From: JAZKJD01 sp040384585
Lineage (GTDB): Bacteria > Pseudomonadota > Gammaproteobacteria > Diplorickettsiales > Diplorickettsiaceae
NCBI GenBank assembly: GCA_040384585.1
Contig: JAZKJD010000019.1
Location: 19,168-83,167 of the forward strand
Direction of reading: 5' to 3'
DNA length: 64,000 bases
The position numbers and the translations under genes were made by a program. Positions 53,569 through 62,092 of the stretch are shown here, in pieces; positions within the stretch are counted from its first letter, which is position 1, and each line of letters starts with the position of its first letter. The notes under the pieces are model-generated. The model worked only from the letters and a program-made list of their open reading frames with translations, did no database searches and was not told the DNA's origin.

Positions 53569-54021
53569 ATGCCTGATTTAAGCCACAAAGGTTCACATCT
53601 CTATTGGAAACAATATCAAGATCCGATGATCTATCGTGTCCTATGTTTTATGGAGAGTGTTGAACAATGGATAAAAGATGGTGATCCTGCACTTGAGGAG
53701 TCGATCACACACTTAGGCACAGAAATCGATGATATTGAAAAGGTTGATCTCGATAAGCTAGGCCGTCAAGCACTCTTTATTCGTTTAGGAAACCATTTGG
53801 GAATGTCTCGTACCTTGCGTTTGTTGCAAGCGCTTGATACCGCTCATCCAGGTTCCGCCGCTAAATTATTGATGCATGCAGAAGAAATCAGCCATGGTGC
53901 GGAAGATGAGGCAGGGTTGTTTCTACGCAGAAATGTTGCCTTTGAACGCCTGCGACTATTGGCTAGGGTTTTTTCCCACGATCGCCTCGATTTAGTTTTA
54001 AAAGCATTAGAAGGTGAGTAA
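53569..54021 (+). CDS. icmW: Dot/Icm chaperone IcmW
   Basis: IcmW forms a cytoplasmic adaptor with IcmS that brings effectors to the DotL coupling protein. The 150-residue acidic product contains MPDLSHKGSHLYWKQYQDPM at the start and FIRLGNHLGMSRTLRLLQAL in the middle, typical of IcmW; the length equals the Legionella protein. It is divergent from icmV, as in Legionella. Its stop overlaps the next ATG by 1 nt. Confidence 0.96.
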   Translation: MPDLSHKGSHLYWKQYQDPMIYRVLCFMESVEQWIKDGDPALEESITHLGTEIDDIEKVDLDKLGRQALFIRLGNHLGMSRTLRLLQALDTAHPGSAAKLLMHAEEISHGAEDEAGLFLRRNVAFERLRLLARVFSHDRLDLVLKALEGE

Positions 54022-54665
54022 TGATGATAAAAAAACTCTGCACAGGACAAAAATTTAAAAAGAGATGGGTGACACGGATGCTAGCTTCTTTTTTGTGGCG
54101 TAAGCCAGCAAAGAAAAGCGTATCCAGTGGCAGGACCCACCTCACCTATTTTTTGTCCTGCGCAGAGATAAAAAAAGTGCGCGCTCATTGGATATTAATA
54201 ATTTTTGCTTATTTCTTAATTAATCCACTGGCAGTCGTTGCCGATCCAAAAATGGATCCCTTACAATCTTATCGTGATGAAATCAACAAAGCAGAAGCGA
54301 CTGCCGCACAAAATGTTCTTGACCAGCTGGGTCCTAGTAGTGATGACTCGTCGAATCCGTACTCGAATCCTAGTCCACCTCAATCAGCTGCTTCCTCAAA
54401 TAATGAAAGCGCTTTTTCTCCGCCTTCTACTGAAACACAAAACAATGCAAGACCCATACACAAGTCACAGAATAGTAATCCCTGGTTAAAACCGAATCCT
54501 TGGGAAGCACAATCTAAAATAAATCCCTGGGCGAATGCACCCATTCCTAGCCAAACAGGCCCTACTAATTCTTCTTCCGTTAACACATACCCTCCTCCGA
54601 TCAGTCCTCCCAATATTTTTGCGCTGCCACAAACAAGTCCCAACCCATTACCGAAAAAAAATTAA
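54021..54665 (+). CDS. Unknown exported Ser/Pro/Asn-rich protein between icmW and icmX, with an inserted palindromic element
   Basis: Function not recognised. The 214-residue product starts MMIKK, then 47 residues encoded by an inserted repeat (LCTGQKFKKRWVTRML onward), then VRAHWILIIFAYFLINPLAV with AD, a hydrophobic segment like a signal peptide, and a mature part rich in S, P, N and Q. Without the insert the gene would read MMIKKVRAHWILIIFAYFLI, a normal signal peptide. GTG 54177 could serve as an internal start. Its location and coupled start suggest a periplasmic Dot/Icm accessory factor. Confidence 0.8.
   Translation: MMIKKLCTGQKFKKRWVTRMLASFLWRKPAKKSVSSGRTHLTYFLSCAEIKKVRAHWILIIFAYFLINPLAVVADPKMDPLQSYRDEINKAEATAAQNVLDQLGPSSDDSSNPYSNPSPPQSAASSNNESAFSPPSTETQNNARPIHKSQNSNPWLKPNPWEAQSKINPWANAPIPSQTGPTNSSSVNTYPPPISPPNIFALPQTSPNPLPKKN
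54036..54167 (+). mobile_element. Family D palindromic element inserted in frame
   Basis: The 132-bp element has ends CTCTGCACAGGACAAAAA and TTTTTGTCCTGCGCAGAG. It is flanked by a 9-bp direct repeat ATAAAAAAA (54027-54035 and 54168-54176), a target duplication. Element plus duplication equals 141 bp, exactly 47 codons, and the inserted frame has no stop. The inverted copy near 61378 and the relic at 14365 show it is mobile. It resembles in behaviour the Rickettsia palindromic elements. Confidence 0.9.
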
Positions 54666-54696
54666 CTATCATCCATAATTATAAGAGGTCTTTTTC

Positions 54697-55725
54697 ATGC
54701 CTTACCAGTCAATAATCAAAACAAGCTTTTTAAGTATTCTCATAGCAACAGCAAGCGTAAGCACATCGGTTTCTTATGCGGCCCCCGACCCTATTTTAGA
54801 CGGGGATATAGGAAAACTATTAACAAGCACCCAAGGTTTGGTCGCAGGTTTCGGATCGACTGCTATCAGCAAAAAGCTAATGAATACGGAACCCACAAAC
54901 AATACCGTCACTATGGCCACGGATACCGCACAAGCCACTTATCTAAACCCTGCTAATTCACTATTTGTCGGAAAGTTGACTAGAGCATTACTGAGTAAAA
55001 CCAACAATCTTGGAAAGGATAATGATAATGATAATGATTCTTTTACCTGGAATCCCAATACAAAAGCAGATCCAAAACTAGAAAAGGAACCGCTGAAATC
55101 AGTCGATATCAATAGTTTACTTGAGCCCATCGTCTATAATGACGTAGAAAAAGCACAAGCTAATAATGTCATCGATTCCTTAAGTAACGCCTTAAATCCT
55201 CTAGATACGATTAATTTTAATAAACTCGTCGCTAGTTTAAGTGGCAATAAAAAGAATAATATAAAAGCGAAGCTCAACGAAAAACAAACTCAAGCCTATC
55301 TTGCAGCACTACGCAGTTATGCGGCCACGCAAACAGTTGCCTTAAGTAATCTTTATCAGCTCTATAATGAACGGCAAGCCATTGATCCCAATACCCTACC
55401 CTCTGATTTAAAAAAGGCAGTCAACGCTGTTGCTAGCCAAACCAAAGGCCCCGTCAGTACCCTTCAATTAGAAAATTTTATGACAACACGTAGAATTCTT
55501 GATAAAGACTGGAATCTCAATTTAACAAAGGAAAATCCCGCAACTCTACAACGTGAACAAGTCCAACTCATGGCTGAAAATTTGGCGGAAACCTATCAAA
55601 CACGGATGACATTAGAACGTTTACTCGCTACTATGTCGGTTCTAGTATTAGAATTTAACCAGCAAATCCGTATTCCATTGCAAATTCAAATACAAAACAT
55701 CAGTAATCCTCCCAAAAAAAAATAG
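54697..55725 (+). CDS. icmX: Dot/Icm protein IcmX
   Basis: IcmX is a periplasmic or secreted protein needed for Dot/Icm function. The 342-residue product has a signal peptide (SFLSILIATASVSTSVSYAA), the IcmX-like LTSTQGLVAGFGSTAISKKL near 41-60, an Asn/Asp-rich low-complexity patch (DNDNDNDSF) near 107-116, and C-terminal helices. Assignment rests on the icmW-icmX context plus this pattern. AAGAGG precedes the ATG. Confidence 0.87.
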   Translation: MPYQSIIKTSFLSILIATASVSTSVSYAAPDPILDGDIGKLLTSTQGLVAGFGSTAISKKLMNTEPTNNTVTMATDTAQATYLNPANSLFVGKLTRALLSKTNNLGKDNDNDNDSFTWNPNTKADPKLEKEPLKSVDINSLLEPIVYNDVEKAQANNVIDSLSNALNPLDTINFNKLVASLSGNKKNNIKAKLNEKQTQAYLAALRSYAATQTVALSNLYQLYNERQAIDPNTLPSDLKKAVNAVASQTKGPVSTLQLENFMTTRRILDKDWNLNLTKENPATLQREQVQLMAENLAETYQTRMTLERLLATMSVLVLEFNQQIRIPLQIQIQNISNPPKKK

Positions 55726-55743
55726 GGAAGATATAAAAACGAC

Positions 55744-55848
55744 ATGGACTTAAAAATGATTTCTTATGGATCCTGTCACGTAGCAGGACGGCGGCTACTG
55801 AGGAGTGCGGAGTCCTTCTTGGTCAATCTGTTGGTCAAGGCACCCTAG
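55744..55848 (+). CDS. Possible 34-codon leader ORF upstream of secA
   Basis: An open frame reads MDLKMISYGSCHVAGRRLLR then SAESFLVNLLVKAP and stops at TAG 55846. GGAAG lies about 12 nt upstream. The stretch is more GC-rich than its surroundings. The stop overlaps a perfect hairpin, CACCCTA-GCA-TAGGGTG (55841-55857). It could be a regulatory leader peptide or structured RNA, by position comparable to secM of E. coli, but it has no SecM arrest motif. A relic of a mobile element is equally possible. Confidence 0.35.
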   Translation: MDLKMISYGSCHVAGRRLLRSAESFLVNLLVKAP

Positions 55849-55896
55849 CATAGGGTGGGCAGCCGGGGATAACGGTTAGGGTAATGATCTTATAGT

Positions 55897-58605
55897 ATGA
55901 TTCCTAGACTTTTGAGCAAATTTATTCGTAGTCGCAACCAGCGGCTTTTAAAAGAACTTGAAAAAATAGTGTTGGCGATTAATGCCTTGGAACCTGCCAT
56001 GCAGGCTTTATCAGACATCGCATTGCAAGCAAAAACCGAAGAATTTCAAGCTCGCTTACAGGATGGTTGTGCCTTGGATGAATTACTGGTTGAAGCTTTT
56101 GCCGTAGTACGAGAAGCCAGCCAACGCGTTCTCGGCATGCGCCACTTTGATGTGCAGTTAATTGGTGGCATGGTATTACACAGTGGCAAAATTGCTGAAA
56201 TGCGTACGGGTGAAGGTAAAACCTTAGTGGCTACGCTTGCCGCTTATCTCAATGCCTTAGCCGGTCAAGGCGTGCATATCATCACCGTCAATGATTACCT
56301 TGCCAAACGAGACTCGCAATGGATGAGTCCTATTTATACCTTCTTGGGATTAACGACTGGCGTTATTATATCCGATCTGCCATTACCTGAACGACAAGCC
56401 GCGTATGCAGCCGATATTACTTATGGAACCAATAATGAATTTGGTTTTGATTATCTACGCGATAATATGGCTTTTTCTTTGACAGAAAAATCACAGCGAA
56501 TGTTAAATTTTGCGATAGTAGATGAAGTGGATTCCATTTTGATTGATGAAGCACGTACCCCTTTAATCATTTCCGGCGCTAGCGAAGAAAGTTCTGAGCT
56601 TTATATAAAAATCAATCGTATCGTTCCCTACCTGACTTTACGAAAAGAAGAAGAAGGCTCAGGAGATTTTTATCTGGATGAAAAAACCAAACAAGCCCAT
56701 TTAACAGAAGAGGGACATCAAAAACTAGAAGAACTTTTGGTAAAGCAAGCATTATTAACGGAGGGAGACAATCTTTACCATCTCACGAATATTGGCCTAA
56801 TGCACCATGTGAACGCGGCATTGCGCGCGCATTATTTATTCCAACGCGATGTCGATTACATTGTCCAGAACAATCAAGTGGTGATTGTCGATGAACACAC
56901 GGGTAGGCTGATGTCGGGACGACGCTGGTCGGATGGTCTACACCAGGCCGTAGAAGCCAAAGAAAATGCAGCGATTCAAAATGAGAATCAAACCTTAGCC
57001 TCTATTACTTTTCAAAATTATTTTCGCCTTTACCATAAGTTGGCAGGGATGACGGGCACTGCCGATACTGAAGCCTATGAATTCCAAGAAATCTATGGTT
57101 TAGAAGTTGTGGTTATCCCTACCCATTTACCCGTTTCTCGTCACGATCTACCCGATCAAATTTATCTAACAAAAGAAGAGAAATTTACTGCCATCCTTAA
57201 TGATATTAAAGCGTGCCGTGTTCGTAAACAACCCATACTCGTCGGTACGGCTTCGATAGAAACATCGGAATATCTCTCTAATTTATTAAACAAAGAAAAG
57301 ATTCCGCATCAAGTACTCAATGCCAAATTTCATGAGAAAGAGGCGCAGATTATTGCAGAAGCAGGTCGCCCTGGAACCGTGACCATTGCAACGAATATGG
57401 CGGGACGTGGAACCGATATCGTCTTAGGTGGCAACCTCCATGCAGAGCTTTCCAGCCTTCCTACGACGATGTCTAGGGAAGAAATAGAACAACACAAAAT
57501 TGGGTGGAAAGAAAGACACGATGAGGTCATTACTGCCGGTGGTTTACATATCATCGGTAGTGAACGACATGAATCACGCCGTATCGATAACCAACTACGC
57601 GGTCGTTCGGGTCGACAAGGCGACCCTGGTTCTTCTCGTTTCTATTTATCATTAGAAGACAATCTCATGCGCATTTTTGCTTCTGATCGTGTGGCAATGA
57701 TCATGCAAAAACTCGGTATGCAAGCGGGCGAAGCCATTGAACATCGCTGGATCACACGTGCGATTGAAAATGCTCAGCGTAAAGTGGAAGGGCGTAATTT
57801 TGATATTCGAAAACAGTTATTAGAATTCGATAATGTAGCCAATGAACAACGTAAGGTTATCTATGAGCAACGTAATGAGTTACTTGCCACAGAAGATATT
57901 TCTCCGATTATCAAAAATTGTCGAGCTGATGTTATCAGCGCGACCATTGATCAACACATTCCACCAGAAACGCTAGAAGAGCAATGGGATATACCTCGTT
58001 TAGAAAATCAGCTAAAACAGGATTTTTTACTCGATTTACCACTGCAAACCTGGTTAAGCGATGCAAACTGCACGGAAGAGGATCTACGTCAAAAAATTCT
58101 AACGGCGGCAGAAACTGCCTATACAGAAAAAGAACATTTTGTCGGTTCATCACCCTTACGTCAGATCGAAAAAACCCTGATGCTACAAACACTCGATATG
58201 TTATGGAAGGATCATCTGGCGGCGATGGATCACTTACGACAAGGGATTCATTTGCGTGGCTATGCACAAAAAAATCCTAAGCAAGAATATAAACGCGAAT
58301 CCTTTACTCTCTTTTCTTCACTACTAGATCAATTAAAATATCAGGTTATTAGTCTGCTCAGTTGTCTACAGATACAAGCAGCCGAAGATGCAGAGCGCTT
58401 AGAGCAACAACGTCGACAACAAATGCCACAAATACTAGATTTTCAACATCCTGATTCACTCAACACGGAGGCTGATTCCGTCAAGGGAGAAGAAACACAA
58501 CAAGGGGTTACGACACAACGTAATCACAATAAAGTCGGTAGAAATGAACCCTGTCCCTGTGGGTCCGGAAAAAAATATAAACATTGTCATGGTCAATTGA
58601 AATAA
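55897..58605 (+). CDS. secA: Preprotein translocase ATPase SecA
   Basis: SecA drives protein export through SecYEG. The 902-residue product has Walker A MRTGEGKTLVATLAAYL (about 102-118), Walker B DEVDSILIDEARTPLIISGA, and motif VI near QLRGRSGRQGDPGSSRFYLS. The C-terminal zinc-binding SEC-C motif (GRNEPCPCGSGKKYKHCHG) that contacts SecB is complete. The start MIPRLLSKFIRSRNQRLLKE aligns with E. coli SecA. No strong Shine-Dalgarno sequence was seen. Confidence 0.98.
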   Translation: MIPRLLSKFIRSRNQRLLKELEKIVLAINALEPAMQALSDIALQAKTEEFQARLQDGCALDELLVEAFAVVREASQRVLGMRHFDVQLIGGMVLHSGKIAEMRTGEGKTLVATLAAYLNALAGQGVHIITVNDYLAKRDSQWMSPIYTFLGLTTGVIISDLPLPERQAAYAADITYGTNNEFGFDYLRDNMAFSLTEKSQRMLNFAIVDEVDSILIDEARTPLIISGASEESSELYIKINRIVPYLTLRKEEEGSGDFYLDEKTKQAHLTEEGHQKLEELLVKQALLTEGDNLYHLTNIGLMHHVNAALRAHYLFQRDVDYIVQNNQVVIVDEHTGRLMSGRRWSDGLHQAVEAKENAAIQNENQTLASITFQNYFRLYHKLAGMTGTADTEAYEFQEIYGLEVVVIPTHLPVSRHDLPDQIYLTKEEKFTAILNDIKACRVRKQPILVGTASIETSEYLSNLLNKEKIPHQVLNAKFHEKEAQIIAEAGRPGTVTIATNMAGRGTDIVLGGNLHAELSSLPTTMSREEIEQHKIGWKERHDEVITAGGLHIIGSERHESRRIDNQLRGRSGRQGDPGSSRFYLSLEDNLMRIFASDRVAMIMQKLGMQAGEAIEHRWITRAIENAQRKVEGRNFDIRKQLLEFDNVANEQRKVIYEQRNELLATEDISPIIKNCRADVISATIDQHIPPETLEEQWDIPRLENQLKQDFLLDLPLQTWLSDANCTEEDLRQKILTAAETAYTEKEHFVGSSPLRQIEKTLMLQTLDMLWKDHLAAMDHLRQGIHLRGYAQKNPKQEYKRESFTLFSSLLDQLKYQVISLLSCLQIQAAEDAERLEQQRRQQMPQILDFQHPDSLNTEADSVKGEETQQGVTTQRNHNKVGRNEPCPCGSGKKYKHCHGQLK

Positions 58606-58606
58606 T

Positions 58607-59389
58607 ATGTCAGAACAAATTATTATTAAAACACCGGAAGAAATTGAGAAAATGCGCATCGCTGGCCGACTAGCAGCGCAAGTCTTAGAGATGATCGCAC
58701 CAACTGTCAAACCTGGCATTACAACCAATAAATTAGATAAAATTTGTCATGACTATATCGTCAATGTACAAAATGCCATCCCTGCCCCTTTGCATTATCG
58801 TGGATTCCCTAAATCCATCTGTACTTCGATTAATCATCAAGTCTGCCACGGCATTCCTAGTGAACGTGTTTTAAAAGATGGTGATCTAATCAATATCGAC
58901 GTCACCATTATTAAAGATGGCTACCACGGTGATACCAGTAAAATGTTTCTTGTCGGTAACGTCTCTATATTGGCGCAACGTTTGTCTCGCATCACACAAA
59001 AATGCTTATATCGCGGAATTCAACTCGTGAAACCGGGTACTTATTTGGGAGATATTGGCGCTAGCATTCAAAAATATGCAGAATCAGAAGGATTTTCTAT
59101 CGTACGCGAATATTGTGGCCATGGTATAGGCCGTCTTTTTCATGAAGATCTACAGGTATTACACTATGGCCATCCAGGCACAGGCGTTCAATTACTTCCC
59201 GGCATGACATTCACGATTGAACCCATGGTCAATGCGGGTAAGCGTTTTGTTAAACTGATGCCAGATCAATGGACGGCTGTCACAAAGGATCACAGTCTGT
59301 CCGCACAGTGGGAACATACACTGCTTGTCACTGAAACGGGTTATGAAGTGTTAACCCTACGCGAAGAAGAAAACTCTTTTTTTTCATGA
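58607..59389 (+). CDS. map: Methionine aminopeptidase, type I
   Basis: Map removes the N-terminal methionine from new proteins. The 260-residue product has the five metal ligands: two Asp in INIDVTIIKDGYHGDTSKMF, His in EYCGHGIGRLFHED, Glu in FTIEPMVNAG and Glu in QWEHTLLVTETGYE. The substrate histidine is in SINHQVCHGIPS. It starts 1 nt after the secA stop and may be co-transcribed with it. Confidence 0.97.
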   Translation: MSEQIIIKTPEEIEKMRIAGRLAAQVLEMIAPTVKPGITTNKLDKICHDYIVNVQNAIPAPLHYRGFPKSICTSINHQVCHGIPSERVLKDGDLINIDVTIIKDGYHGDTSKMFLVGNVSILAQRLSRITQKCLYRGIQLVKPGTYLGDIGASIQKYAESEGFSIVREYCGHGIGRLFHEDLQVLHYGHPGTGVQLLPGMTFTIEPMVNAGKRFVKLMPDQWTAVTKDHSLSAQWEHTLLVTETGYEVLTLREEENSFFS

Positions 59390-59401
59390 TGCAAACTCAA
59401 T

Positions 59402-60793
59402 CTAAGAATATATTTCTTCCTTAATGATATCTAAGGCTTCAGATAACTGGGAAACAGGAAAAACAGCCAAGCCATCGATAGTTTGTTTACTCACGTTGGC
59501 TTTGGGAACGATAGCCGATTTAAAACCATGCTTCGCTGCATCACGTAAACGTTCTTGACCGTGGGGTACCGGACGAATTTCACCGGATAAACCGACTTCA
59601 CCAAAAGCAATCCAATCATAAGGCACGGCTTTATTTCGCAAACTAGATAAGACAGCCAATAAAACAGGCAAATCGGCGCTAGTTTCTAATAAACGCACAC
59701 CACCAACCACATTAATAAACACATCTTGATCATAGCTCACCACACCGGCATGCCGGTGTAATACCGCTAATAACATCGCCAAACGATTGCTATCCAAACC
59801 CACCGCCACTCGGCGTGGATTTCCGCCATGGTTAGTATCCACTAATGCCTGTACTTCGACTAGCAAAGGACGACTACCCTGCCAACTTGCCGTAACGATG
59901 CTACCTGATAAAGGCTCATCAGCGCGTGATAACAGAATAGCGGAAGGATTGCTGACCTCACGTAATCCCTTTTCTGTCATTACGAAAACGCCTAGCTCAT
60001 TGACAGCCCCAAAACGATTTTTAACGGATCGGATCAGTCGATGGCGACTATCTGTCTCCCCCTCAAAATATAATACGGTATCTACCATATGTTCTAAGAC
60101 TCGAGGACCCGCTAATACACCATCTTTCGTCACATGCCCGACTAAAAACAACGCAATACCCACTTGCTTTGCTAAGCGCGTTAATTGCATCGCACTTTCC
60201 CTGACTTGCCCAACGGCGCCGGGCGCAGAAGGTAATAAATCTGTATGCATCGTTTGAATGGAATCGATGACCAACACCTGTGGTTTTTCTTGCAATGCAT
60301 GGGATAAGATACTTTCTACGCGAGTTTCCATGAGTAATCGCAACTTTTCACTCGGTAGGCCTAAGCGCCTTGCGCGCAATGCCACCTGTTGTAGTGATTC
60401 CTCACCAGTAATATAGAGAACATCGGTATCTTCACTCAGCTGGCAGAGACACTGTAATAGTAAAGTTGATTTGCCAATCCCTGGGTCGCCACCCATTAAT
60501 ATCACGGAGCCCGGTACAATACCTCCGCCCAAAACCCTATCTAATTCCCTAATTTTTGAAGAAAATCGCTGGACTTCATTAAACTGAATCGTATTTAACG
60601 ACGTTATTTTCTGATCGCTTGTCGCGGTGTCAGTACGTAAGCGAGTCGTCAGCACATGGGGAGGAGATGGAGAAACGACTTCCTCTAATAAACTATTCCA
60701 TGCTTGGCATTCGCCACATTGGCCTGACCATTGTAAAAATGGGCTTCCACAGGATTGACAACGATAAACACGCTTAGCTTTTGATAGGTTCAT
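59402..60793 (-). CDS. radA: DNA repair protein RadA
   Basis: RadA is a RecA-like ATPase that drives branch migration. The 463-residue product has an N-terminal zinc finger (CQSCGSPFLQWSGQCGECQA), Walker A GDPGIGKSTLLLQ near 95, the RadA-specific KNRFGAVNE motif near 250, and a C-terminal Lon-protease-like domain (PVPHGQERLRDAAKHGFKSA). It overlaps gmhB by 20 nt. Confidence 0.97.
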   Translation of the reverse strand: MNLSKAKRVYRCQSCGSPFLQWSGQCGECQAWNSLLEEVVSPSPPHVLTTRLRTDTATSDQKITSLNTIQFNEVQRFSSKIRELDRVLGGGIVPGSVILMGGDPGIGKSTLLLQCLCQLSEDTDVLYITGEESLQQVALRARRLGLPSEKLRLLMETRVESILSHALQEKPQVLVIDSIQTMHTDLLPSAPGAVGQVRESAMQLTRLAKQVGIALFLVGHVTKDGVLAGPRVLEHMVDTVLYFEGETDSRHRLIRSVKNRFGAVNELGVFVMTEKGLREVSNPSAILLSRADEPLSGSIVTASWQGSRPLLVEVQALVDTNHGGNPRRVAVGLDSNRLAMLLAVLHRHAGVVSYDQDVFINVVGGVRLLETSADLPVLLAVLSSLRNKAVPYDWIAFGEVGLSGEIRPVPHGQERLRDAAKHGFKSAIVPKANVSKQTIDGLAVFPVSQLSEALDIIKEEIYS

Positions 60794-61331
60794 TTTTCTT
60801 TAGCAAGGCTTTCACAGCGGCTAATAAGTCAGGGAAAACAGGTATTTTATCACGCAAATCAGGATTGTTTTTTAGTGTTTCTTGGCCATTACCCGTTAAT
60901 ACTAATATTGGCTCGCAAGCCACCTTCTCGGCCGCTTGAATATCACGCAGTGAGTCGCCTATTGCAACGATATTTTTTAAATTGATCGAGTAAGCGGCTG
61001 CGATTTGCTCAAATAAACCAACGTCAGGTTTACGACAATGACAATGATCGTCAGGGTGATGTGGACAGTAAAAAACCTTATCAATAATACCACCTTTTGC
61101 TTTTAAGCAATCTAGCATTTTCTGATGTATTTGCGCTAAAACTGCTTCCGTATAATAGCCTCTACCCACACCTGATTGGTTTGTCGCCACAGCGATGGTA
61201 TAGCCTGCTTGACTGAGTAAGGCAATGGCCTGCAAACTGCCAGGAATAGGATGCCATTCATCAGGTGATTTAATATAGTCTTTAGACTCATCATTAATCA
61301 CACCATCACGATCTAAAATAATAAGCTTCAC
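60774..61331 (-). CDS. gmhB: D-glycero-D-manno-heptose 1,7-bisphosphate 7-phosphatase
   Basis: GmhB dephosphorylates heptose bisphosphate in ADP-heptose synthesis for the LPS core. The 185-residue product is a HAD phosphatase: LDRDGVINDES (7-17), ATNQSGVGRGYY, and the zinc-binding loop CPHHPDDHCHCRKPDVGLFE. GDSLRDIQAAEKV carries the last motif. Histidinol phosphatase is related, but the CPHHPDDxCxCRKP zinc loop and length fit GmhB. Confidence 0.92.
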   Translation of the reverse strand: MKLIILDRDGVINDESKDYIKSPDEWHPIPGSLQAIALLSQAGYTIAVATNQSGVGRGYYTEAVLAQIHQKMLDCLKAKGGIIDKVFYCPHHPDDHCHCRKPDVGLFEQIAAAYSINLKNIVAIGDSLRDIQAAEKVACEPILVLTGNGQETLKNNPDLRDKIPVFPDLLAAVKALLKKNEPIKS

Positions 61332-61377
61332 ACTTTTGCGTTATACCAAACAACCTATAGGAAAAAAATTAAAGAGA

Positions 61378-61506
61378 GCTCAGCACAGGACAAAAAATAG
61401 GTAAGGCGGGTCTTGCCACTGGATGCGCTTTTTTTGCTGGCTTACGCCACAAAAAAGAAGCTAGCATCCGTGTCACCCACCTCTTTTTAAATTTTTGTCC
61501 TGTGCA
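61378..61506 (-). repeat. Family D palindromic element, inverted copy
   Basis: Ends AGCACAGGACAAAAAATAGG and TTTTTAAATTTTTGTCCTGT (read on the plus strand) are inverted. It is closely similar to the 54036 copy in reverse orientation, including GCTGGCTTACGCCACAAAAA. One base fewer in an A run shifts its frame relative to that copy. It occupies the gap after gmhB. Confidence 0.85.
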
Positions 61507-61510
61507 AGTA

Positions 61511-61747
61511 AAGAGGCTCTGCACGCTACAAAAATTAAAAATAGTCCGTCATGGCGAGGCCGAAACGTTAGTGAGGCCGTGGCCATCCAGAAAAAATGAA
61601 GCGTTTCACCCGATTGCCGCGCGCTTCGCGCTCGCAATGACGAAAAATGCTTTACTATCGCTTCAACCAAAAATTAACTGTCTTTTCAATAGCTTACTTC
61701 ATCCTAATACATTTTTTGTAGTGTGCAAAGTAAAGAAGACTCTATAG
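61511..61747. repeat. Longer palindromic unit with family E core
   Basis: Outer inverted ends GCACGCTACAAAAATT and TTTTTTGTAGTGTGC enclose a family E palindrome (CCGTCATGGCGAGGCC to CGCTCGCAATGACG, 61552-61646). The outer ends resemble those of family D. It directly follows the family D copy, so elements have accumulated here; no gene is seen in 61332-61829 apart from these and the promoter at 61755. Confidence 0.65.
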
Positions 61748-61754
61748 AGCTGCC

Positions 61755-61787
61755 CTTAAGTCTTTCTTAATACTACACAACTATACT
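61755..61787 (+). promoter_or_regulatory. PmrA-box promoter of the small gene at 61830
   Basis: CTTAAG (61755-61760) and CTTAAT (61766-61771) are separated by five bases, a full match to YTTAAK-N5-YTTAAK. After 10 bp comes TATACT (61782-61787), a good -10. The half-site period (11 bp) and the distance to the -10 (10 bp) are identical to the promoter at 41513. The start codon at 61830 is 42 bp further on. Confidence 0.7.
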
Positions 61788-61829
61788 CCACAAATATAGG
61801 TAGAAACCATTCATCGGCAAGCTATTTTT

Positions 61830-62090
61830 ATGTTAGATTCAGGGGAATTCAGCTCATTATTAGATAAGGGAAGAACACTTCAAGAAGAAATAAGCACTTT
61901 TATTAAAGCGCCTACACGCTCGTCCTCCTATCAACTGAAAGCAGATATTGATGCGTTGATCGGTGATATTAAACAACAATTGTTGAACCCATCCCCCACT
62001 GAGAATAATGAACTTAGTTTAGTCATGATCAACCTCGGAAGAATAGTGAAATACCTTAACGATATTAAACACGCCCTTAAAACTCATTAA
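61830..62090 (+). CDS. Unknown 86-residue protein under a PmrA-type promoter
   Basis: Function not recognised. The small helical protein reads MLDSGEFSSLLDKGRTLQEE at the start and LGRIVKYLNDIKHALKTH at the end, with no signal peptide or membrane segment. No clear ribosome-binding site precedes the ATG. The PmrA-like box suggests it belongs to the same regulon as Dot/Icm substrates, as a small effector or chaperone. It is followed after 2 nt by another small frame. Confidence 0.65.
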   Translation: MLDSGEFSSLLDKGRTLQEEISTFIKAPTRSSSYQLKADIDALIGDIKQQLLNPSPTENNELSLVMINLGRIVKYLNDIKHALKTH

Positions 62091-62092
62091 TT

